This document shows, piece after piece, positions 58,365 to 64,000 of a stretch of 64,000 nt of DNA. The stretch is from Limisphaera sp049537155 (lineage in GTDB: Bacteria; Verrucomicrobiota; Verrucomicrobiia; Limisphaerales; Limisphaeraceae). Under the pieces are notes generated by a model that searched no databases, had not been told where the DNA came from, and worked only from the letters and a program-made list of their open reading frames with translations. Both the position numbers and the translations under genes were made by a program. Where the stretch lies: the NCBI RefSeq assembly GCF_049537155.1, contig NZ_JBMVQZ010000010.1, forward strand, positions 62,001 to 126,000, given 5' to 3'. Numbering within the stretch: the first letter of the stretch is position 1; every line of letters starts with the position of its first letter.

Positions 58365-59096
58365 ATGAGAACACAGATCGCGCATCATGCCTGCCGGCGG
58401 GCCCGCCCCGCTGCATTCACGCTCATCGAGCTGCTGGTTGTCATCGCTGTCATCGCCATCCTCGCAGGCCTGCTCCTGCCCGTGCTGGCATCCGCACAGG
58501 AACGCGCACGCCGCATCGCCTGCGTCTCCAACCTGCACCAGATCCACCTCGCCGTCGCCATGTACGCCCAGGACAACAACGACTGGCTCCCCTGGAAATA
58601 CGAGGTCAAGAAAACCGCCCTCAAGCCCGACGACCTGGCCAAAGGCAAGCGCTTGCAAACCCTCACCAACGGCATCCACACGCTCCTGGCACCCTACCTC
58701 GGCGCGTCTCACGCCACTGCAGAGCTCTCCGGCGGCCGTTACCTCGCCGCACGCGTTTTCCGCTGCCCGTCGGATCGCGGCGATGCCGCCGATCGAACCC
58801 CGGTGTTCGACCGCCGGGGATCCAGTTACCAGGTCGAGGGCGTGGATCTCGGCCGAAATCCCGAAGACCTGCACAAAAACCGGTTCACCCACGCCACCAC
58901 ACTGGACATCGCACGCGACCTCTTCAAACCGTGGGATTCCGACGATCCCCTGAAGGTCATGGAAAAGGTCGCCAAGGGCGAACTCGGACCGGTCAAATGG
59001 CACGCCCGTTACTTCAACAAAGTCATGGGCGACGGCCGCGTCATCACCCTCTCCTCCAAGGAACAGGACAAGGAATCAAAGGGCGACCTCGACTGA
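58365..59096 (+). CDS. Prepilin-type pseudopilin with H-X9-DG motif
   Basis: This 243-residue protein has a basic leader and then the type IV pilin signal RPAAFTLIELLVVIAVIAIL (Phe+1, Glu+5). Here the residue before Phe is Ala rather than Gly, a tolerated variant. The globular part has LHQIHLAVAMYAQDNNDWLP and ends with WHARYFNKVMGDGRVI, the H-X9-DG motif of the large verrucomicrobial/planctomycete pseudopilin family. ATG at 58344 would add 7 residues. Candidate substrate of the prepilin peptidase at 32.3 kb. Confidence 0.85.
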   Translation: MRTQIAHHACRRARPAAFTLIELLVVIAVIAILAGLLLPVLASAQERARRIACVSNLHQIHLAVAMYAQDNNDWLPWKYEVKKTALKPDDLAKGKRLQTLTNGIHTLLAPYLGASHATAELSGGRYLAARVFRCPSDRGDAADRTPVFDRRGSSYQVEGVDLGRNPEDLHKNRFTHATTLDIARDLFKPWDSDDPLKVMEKVAKGELGPVKWHARYFNKVMGDGRVITLSSKEQDKESKGDLD

Positions 59097-59118
59097 TTCC
59101 CACCGCACTCACAAAAAC

Positions 59119-59844
59119 ATGCAAACAACGGTCCAACCCAAAAACCGCTGGCTGATCCGCATGCGCAACTGGCATCGCTGGATCGGTGTGGTCGCCGCGC
59201 TCTTCATGGTCGTGTTCGCGGTCACCGGCATGATCCTCAACTACAAAAAACCTGTCCTGGGCGCCCTGGGTTTGATGCCCGACACCGAACATCCGCTCCC
59301 CACGCCCCCGACCGACCCGCAGCACCCCCCTGTCGAGGGGCCTTCGCTCGCCCTCACCACCGCCTCCACCCTGGACACCTGGCCCGTGCCACCCTCCGCA
59401 GCATTGGCCCGCGCCCGCGCTCACTGGGGCGACGTCCCCCTCGAAAAACTCGAACTCAAGCTCGAACAGGGCCACTGGGTCTGGAAAATCAAACAACCCG
59501 GCGGGAAGGAACTCCAGATTCACGCCGCCACCGGCCGGCTCCTGGCCCGGGGTCCCTACGAGAAATTCCTCGGCATGGACGCTTCGGGCGCACCCGTCCG
59601 CAAAACAGATTGGGGCAAGATCCTCCTGGATCTGCACACCGGAAAGATCGCCGGTCCATGGGGCAAGGCCATCATGACGGCAGCCGGGGCCGGTCTCCTG
59701 TTTCTCACGCTGTCGGGCTTGTACGTCTGGGTCAAACCGCTCCTCCTGCGGCGCCGCAATGCCCAGCTCAAGACCCGGGCACATCCGCCGGCCACCGCCG
59801 CCATCCAAGCGCGTCAACCCGAAACGGTGGAGCTCGCGCGGTAA
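59119..59844 (+). CDS. PepSY-domain membrane protein
   Basis: The protein has 241 residues. The start NRWLIRMRNWHRWIGVVAAL with FAVTGMILNYKK forms the first helix of PepSY-associated TM proteins; the His residues of this helix are often metal- or haem-linked. A periplasmic PepSY domain follows (LEKLELKLEQGHWVWKIKQP; HAATGRLL), then DLHTGKIAGPWGKAIM and a second helix. It is shorter than PiuB-type iron-uptake proteins, having only two helices. It starts 22 bases after the pseudopilin gene. Confidence 0.8.
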   Translation: MQTTVQPKNRWLIRMRNWHRWIGVVAALFMVVFAVTGMILNYKKPVLGALGLMPDTEHPLPTPPTDPQHPPVEGPSLALTTASTLDTWPVPPSAALARARAHWGDVPLEKLELKLEQGHWVWKIKQPGGKELQIHAATGRLLARGPYEKFLGMDASGAPVRKTDWGKILLDLHTGKIAGPWGKAIMTAAGAGLLFLTLSGLYVWVKPLLLRRRNAQLKTRAHPPATAAIQARQPETVELAR

Positions 59845-60057
59845 GGTTGTCATGTACCGAGCCCCTCTCCCGGGTCTGTGTATTCGGACTTTCCTGGGCC
59901 ACCGGGTGGAACACCCATCCGCAAATGCGGCCCGCCCCGCCCGGTCTCCGCGCGCAGCCACAACGGCCATGCGCCACCACCGGGCTCCGCACGGATGTCC
60001 GATGCCACTTTCCGGCGCACACACAGTCTCGAAACCTGAAACCACCGACGCACAGCC

Positions 60058-61434
60058 ATGATGCATAACAAGCATCACCACAACTTGCATCCTCGCAATA
60101 CCATCATTCTGGCGTCCGCCATCCTCATCGCAGCGTCCCTGCCGGCAGCCATGCAGGCAAACGCAGAGGCACAACTGACGCTGCTCCACAGTTTCAGCGA
60201 GGAGACCAAAATCAAGGGACCGTTTGCCCACTGGGGCGGCCAGCTCTATGGCGTGGCCGACAAGGGCGGCAGCGCCAACGCGGGTTACATCGGTCGCCTC
60301 GATCCCTCCACCGGTTCCTGGGTGCCGGTGTACGAGTTCTCCACTGAAACCAAGGTCAAGGGAGGTCTCGTCCCCATAGAAAACAGGCTGTGGTTTGTAT
60401 GCGAAAAAGGTGGCTCTGCCGGGTACGGATACATCGGCGCATTCGACCCGGCGGCCCACACCGTCACTGTCCTTGCCGACTTCACGTCCGAGACGAAACC
60501 CAAAACCCCGCCCATGTCCTTGGACGGACAAGGTTGGTATTTCCTGACCGACAAGGGTGGCGCAGCCGGTCTCGGGGCCCTCATGAAATTCGATCCGGAC
60601 ACGGGCCTCACCGTGGTGGCTTCGTTCGATCAGGAAACCGGGTTCAAATTCGAGGCGCCGCCGGTCGCCTTCCAGGGCCGGATCTGGTACGCCGCACGCG
60701 AGGGCGGTGATCTCTCCCAGATGTCCGGCAAGGGCGCAGGTGCCATCGGGACGATCGACCTTCAGCAGGGCCGGATCGAACGTCAACTGGTTCTGAATGC
60801 CGCAAATCACGGCGCCAAGATCCGTGCCCTGCTGCCCGTTGGCGACAAACTTTACTATGCCGCCGAGGAAGGCGGAGACCTCACCCTCAACTCCGGCAAG
60901 GGTTACGGCGGCATCGGCTGCTACGATCCGCAAACCGGGACCGGCCGCTGGATCCTGGTTTGCGACGGCCCCATCAACGGGGCCAAACCCAAAGCGACCG
61001 TCCGCCACCGGGATCACCTCTACTATCTCTGCGCCGAGGGCGGTCCCACCGGTTACGGCCTCATCGGCCGAATCGCCAATGACACATCCGAAATCGTCGC
61101 CACCTTCGACGCCTCCACGGGCGCCAAAGCCGAGGCCCTCACCCTTTGGGAGAACCGCCTCTTCCTCGTCACCGAGCTCGGCGCCGCCAACTGGTTCGGC
61201 GGGATCGCCGCCCTCCAACTCCCCATACCCCGGCAGCCCGTTCTCCTCTGGGAACGGCAGGATGGCATCCTGCAACTCCGCTGGACACCTTCCGCCGCGT
61301 GGACACTCGAATCCGCACCCACACCCTCGGGGCCCTGGTCACCCGTCGAAACCTCCGGCACGGAATCCGGAACGTTGTCCGTCAACCCTGTCGAACCGGC
61401 ACGATTCTTCCGCCTGAGGCCGGTCACACCCTGA
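60058..61434 (+). CDS. Secreted GloVer-repeat (TIGR03803-type) protein
   Basis: The 458-residue protein has a His-rich start and a signal peptide (LASAILIAASLPAAMQANA). Eight or so repeats follow, of which GGQLYGVADKGGSANAGYIG and NRLWFVCEKGGSAGYGYIG are two; each has a strand, a GG pair and YG-Y-IG. These GloVer repeats are typical of Verrucomicrobiota surface proteins and probably fold as a beta-propeller. The last 80 residues (LQLRWTPSAAWTLESAPTPS) resemble a fibronectin-like or autotransporter-adjacent domain. About 210 bases without a gene precede it. Ligand unknown. Confidence 0.75.
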   Translation: MMHNKHHHNLHPRNTIILASAILIAASLPAAMQANAEAQLTLLHSFSEETKIKGPFAHWGGQLYGVADKGGSANAGYIGRLDPSTGSWVPVYEFSTETKVKGGLVPIENRLWFVCEKGGSAGYGYIGAFDPAAHTVTVLADFTSETKPKTPPMSLDGQGWYFLTDKGGAAGLGALMKFDPDTGLTVVASFDQETGFKFEAPPVAFQGRIWYAAREGGDLSQMSGKGAGAIGTIDLQQGRIERQLVLNAANHGAKIRALLPVGDKLYYAAEEGGDLTLNSGKGYGGIGCYDPQTGTGRWILVCDGPINGAKPKATVRHRDHLYYLCAEGGPTGYGLIGRIANDTSEIVATFDASTGAKAEALTLWENRLFLVTELGAANWFGGIAALQLPIPRQPVLLWERQDGILQLRWTPSAAWTLESAPTPSGPWSPVETSGTESGTLSVNPVEPARFFRLRPVTP

Positions 61435-61474
61435 ACCGGCCGCGCCCGGGTCGGTCCCATCCCGACCCTGTGCC

Positions 61475-61502
61475 TTGACCCGCCAGGGTTCGTTCCTACC
61501 AT
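61475..61502 (+). promoter_or_regulatory. Promoter of the methyltransferase gene, leaderless spacing
   Basis: TTGACC (61475-61480), a 16-base spacer and TACCAT (61497-61502) end 9 bases before the ATG at 61512. Confidence 0.5.
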
Positions 61503-61511
61503 CCCCGTCCC

Positions 61512-62249
61512 ATGAGTCCGGAGGAACTTCGGGCCCGGGTGGCGGAGATCCGGTGGCATCACACGATTGATCTGGGTCACGGCATCGTCACGCCCGGCCA
61601 GGACAACAGCCCGCGCAAACTTGCACGGCTCAAACTGCCCGAATCCCTGGCAGGCAAAACCGTCCTCGACGTCGGCGCCTGGGACGGTTTCTTCTCGTTC
61701 GAAGCCGAACGACGCGGTGCCGCGCGCGTCCTGGCCACTGATTCCTACTGTTGGAACGGCTCCCACGACTGGGGCAGCAAACGCGGGTTCGACCTCGCAC
61801 GCCAGGCCCTCGGCAGCAAGGTGGAAGACAAAACCATCGACGTACTCGATCTCTCCCCGGAAACCGTGGGTGTCTTCGATGTCGTCCTCTTTCTGGGCGT
61901 GCTCTATCACATGAAACATCCCCTCCTGGCCCTCGAACGAGTCGCCAGCGTCACCCGCGAACTCATGATCCTCGAAACCATGGTAGACCTGCTCCAACTG
62001 CGCCGGCCCGCGATCGCCTTCTACCCGGGCGACGAGGTTGGGCGCGACGCCACCAACTGGTGCGGTCCCAACCCTGCGGCCGTCCTGGCCATGTGCCGCA
62101 CCGTCGGCTTCCGGCGCGTCGAAATCGTCGCCGGCGTGCGCCCCTGGTGGTGGCGTTGGGCACGCGCCGCATGGCTGCGATGGCGACGCGGCTTCGCCTT
62201 TCACACCCTCGCCCGCACCGACCGCATCGTCGTCCACGCCTGGAAATGA
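61512..62249 (+). CDS. SAM-dependent methyltransferase (DUF1698/CmoB-like)
   Basis: The 245-residue protein has the class I methyltransferase fold: motif I is VLDVGAWDGFFSFEAERRG, an acidic residue in ATDSYCW follows strand 2, and FDVVLFLGVLYHMKHPLLAL is the post-II region shared with CmoB/DUF1698 proteins. The N-terminus WHHTIDLGHGIVTPGQD also matches that group. CmoB modifies wobble uridine in tRNA, but stand-alone homologues of this size act on varied small substrates, so the target is open. Alone, with its own promoter. Confidence 0.8.
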   Translation: MSPEELRARVAEIRWHHTIDLGHGIVTPGQDNSPRKLARLKLPESLAGKTVLDVGAWDGFFSFEAERRGAARVLATDSYCWNGSHDWGSKRGFDLARQALGSKVEDKTIDVLDLSPETVGVFDVVLFLGVLYHMKHPLLALERVASVTRELMILETMVDLLQLRRPAIAFYPGDEVGRDATNWCGPNPAAVLAMCRTVGFRRVEIVAGVRPWWWRWARAAWLRWRRGFAFHTLARTDRIVVHAWK

Positions 62250-62334
62250 CCCCGCCCACAGCGCCGCCCCGGCCGGCACGCCCTGTCGCCGCCCGGCCCA
62301 CCCCTTCCACCGTTTGCACCGGCCTTCCCCGCTC

Positions 62335-62362
62335 TTGGCTCCGCGTGCCTCTCTGCTAGCCT
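62335..62362 (+). promoter_or_regulatory. Promoter of the UbiD-type gene, leaderless spacing
   Basis: TTGGCT (62335-62340), a 16-base spacer and TAGCCT (62357-62362) end 6 bases before the ATG at 62369. There is no ribosome site. Confidence 0.45.
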
Positions 62363-62368
62363 GCCCCC

Positions 62369-63910
62369 ATGGCATACGCCTCGTTCGGCGAATTCGTCCG
62401 GAAACTCGACGCGGAAGGCGAGCTGATCCGCGTCCGACAACCCGTCGCCACTGAGCTCGAAATCACCGAGCTGGCCGACCGCCAAATGAAGTCTCCCGGC
62501 GGCGGAAAGGCCCTGCTCTTCGAACAACCCACCGTCGACGGGCAACCCTCGCCCTTTCCCCTGGCCATCAACGCATTCGGTTCCTGGAGACGCATGGCCC
62601 TGGCCCTCGGCGCCGAAAGTGTCGACGCCGTGGCCGCCGAGCTGGGAGCCCTGCTCAAGGCCAAACCGCCCCTCTCCTTTCGCGAAGCCATCCGCCTGCT
62701 CGGCCAGGCCCTCGAGCTCCGCCATGCCCGACCCCGAACCGTCAAGGACGGCCCCTGCAAAGAGGTCGTCCACCGATTCGATCCGCCGCCCCGTCGAACC
62801 GAACCCTGGCCCCAGGCACCGGACATCCTCAAGGACCCCGACGCCGCGCGCCACGCCCCGCTGCCCACCATTCTGAACCTCCCCATCCTCAAATGCTGGC
62901 CCCTCGACGCCGGCCGTTTCATCACCCTGCCCTGCGTCGTCACACGCGACCCCGACACCGGCGAACGCAACGTCGGCATGTACCGCATGCAAGTTTATGA
63001 CCCCACGACCACCGGCATGCACTGGCAGCTCCAGAAGGTCGCCGCCCGTCACGGCCGCCGTTACTACGAAAAAGGCGAACGCATGCCCGTGGCCGTCTTC
63101 CTCGGCGGCGATCCCGCCTACACCTTCGCCGCCACCGCCCCCCTGCCCGACGGTCTGGACGAATTCCTCCTGGCCGGCTACCTCCGCAAACGATCGGTCG
63201 AACTTGTCCCCTGCGAAACCGTGGACCTCGAGGTCCCCGCCGACGCGGACTTCGTCCTCGAAGGCTACGTGGATCCCTGCGAACCCCTCCGCCAAGAAGG
63301 CCCCTTCGGCGATCACACGGGCTATTACTCCCTGCCCGAGCCCTACCCGGTCTTCCACATCACCGCCGTCACTCATCGTAAGGACGCCGTGTACCCCGCC
63401 ACCATCGTCGGGATCCCGCCCATGGAGGATTTCTACATGGGCAGTGCCTCGGTGAAACTCTTCCTGCCCGTCTTCAAAATGAACTTCCCCGAAATCGTGG
63501 ACCTCGCGCTCCCGGCCGAGGGCGTGTTCCACAACCTGGTCGTCGTGAGCATCCGCAAAACCTATCCCATGCAGGCCTACAAGATCATGCACGGACTCTG
63601 GGGCATGGGACAGATGATGTTCACCAAATACATCATCGTCGTGGACGACGATGTGGACGTCCACAACACCAGCGAGGTCCTCTTCCGCCTCTGCGCCAAC
63701 ACCGATCCCCAGCGCGACTGCCTCTTCACCCGCGGCCCGGCTGACGTCCTCGACCACGCCACCAACGAAATCGGCGTCGGCACCAAGCTGGGCATCGACG
63801 CCACCCGCAAGCTCCCCGGCGAAGGGTTCAAACGCCCCTGGCCACCCCTCATCCGAATGGATCCCGCTGTGCAAAACCGCGTGGACCAGCTGCTGCGCGC
63901 GCTGCGTTGA
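62369..63910 (+). CDS. UbiD-family prenylated-FMN decarboxylase
   Basis: This 513-residue enzyme decarboxylates an aromatic or unsaturated acid using prenylated FMN. Landmarks are GGKALLFEQPTVDGQPSPFP near the start, RNVGMYRMQVYDPTTTGMHW (cofactor/metal site), FVLEGYVDPCEPLRQEGPFG with the catalytic Glu/Arg/Glu set, and FTKYIIVVDDDVDVHN. Length fits UbiD and menaquinone-route decarboxylases (480-620). No ubiX-type flavin prenyltransferase is adjacent, and the exact substrate (for instance a quinone precursor) is not fixed by sequence. Confidence 0.9.
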   Translation: MAYASFGEFVRKLDAEGELIRVRQPVATELEITELADRQMKSPGGGKALLFEQPTVDGQPSPFPLAINAFGSWRRMALALGAESVDAVAAELGALLKAKPPLSFREAIRLLGQALELRHARPRTVKDGPCKEVVHRFDPPPRRTEPWPQAPDILKDPDAARHAPLPTILNLPILKCWPLDAGRFITLPCVVTRDPDTGERNVGMYRMQVYDPTTTGMHWQLQKVAARHGRRYYEKGERMPVAVFLGGDPAYTFAATAPLPDGLDEFLLAGYLRKRSVELVPCETVDLEVPADADFVLEGYVDPCEPLRQEGPFGDHTGYYSLPEPYPVFHITAVTHRKDAVYPATIVGIPPMEDFYMGSASVKLFLPVFKMNFPEIVDLALPAEGVFHNLVVVSIRKTYPMQAYKIMHGLWGMGQMMFTKYIIVVDDDVDVHNTSEVLFRLCANTDPQRDCLFTRGPADVLDHATNEIGVGTKLGIDATRKLPGEGFKRPWPPLIRMDPAVQNRVDQLLRALR

Positions 63911-64000
63911 TGGTGCCTCCGGGCAGGCAGGCCCCGGCCCGGCACACCTTTCCATTCAGCCGCGTCCGGGCTCCCTCCGGGTCGCCACCCAGCGGCAACC

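Noticed and set aside
59044..61275. Minus-strand open frame of 743 codons
   Set aside because: Antisense to the PepSY and GloVer genes; no domain and unusual composition.

Overview
The window is GC-rich, gene-dense chromosomal DNA, most likely from a member of the Verrucomicrobiota, perhaps a Limisphaera-like lineage. This is an inference from the gene content: a DUF1501/PPC/DUF1553 cluster, H-X9-DG pseudopilins, GloVer-repeat and thrombospondin-type-3 surface proteins, and LPS heptose metabolism. No rRNA gene is present, so the taxon is unproven.

Layout, left to right. 1-2.9 kb: a secreted metzincin protease that runs off the left edge. 3-6.1 kb: nuoN and nuoM of complex I. 6.2-16 kb: a beta-helix sugar-nucleotide enzyme, a FecR/CHASE2-cyclase operon, a family 4 uracil-DNA glycosylase, an AraC regulator, and an SGNH/ACT/DUF4404/FIST run. 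16.2-20.9 kb: one tight operon of thiG, a heptose kinase, panB, a small exported protein and two ABC-2 permeases. 21-27.3 kb: an RNA methylase/DUF2835/metallo-hydrolase operon, a fumarase-type beta subunit, an M2 dipeptidase and a B12-type radical SAM protein. 27.55 kb: tRNA-Arg(TCT), followed to about 31.0 kb by a small foreign-looking island. The island has a ribbon-helix-helix repressor facing an operator, small HTH genes, a DnaB-N/AAA replication-type protein and a damaged toxin-antitoxin pair, but no integrase. 31.4-33.4 kb: aroE and prepilin peptidase. 33.5-39.7 kb: an APC permease/USP fusion, def, a PfkB kinase, parB and comM. 40-42.5 kb: three minor-pilin-like genes. 42.5-46.7 kb: a YkgJ protein, trpE, a membrane protein, hisI and a haem/TSP3 protein. 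47-49 kb: a lone nuoA and a phosphohexomutase. 49-53 kb: a xanthine-dehydrogenase-family operon with a Cys-rich small protein. 53.3-64 kb: an SDR, a PPC/DUF1501 pair with a DUF1553 fragment, a pseudopilin behind tandem repeats, a PepSY protein, a GloVer protein, a methyltransferase and a UbiD decarboxylase.

Two themes stand out. First, many host genes carry a sigma70-like promoter whose -10 box ends only 6-9 bases before the start codon, which predicts leaderless mRNAs. The island genes instead carry strong Shine-Dalgarno sites, consistent with a different origin. Second, several complexes are incomplete here: complex I is split into nuoMN and a lone nuoA, two ABC permeases lack an ATPase, and a fumarase beta subunit lacks its alpha partner. 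Those partners must lie elsewhere in the genome or be missing.
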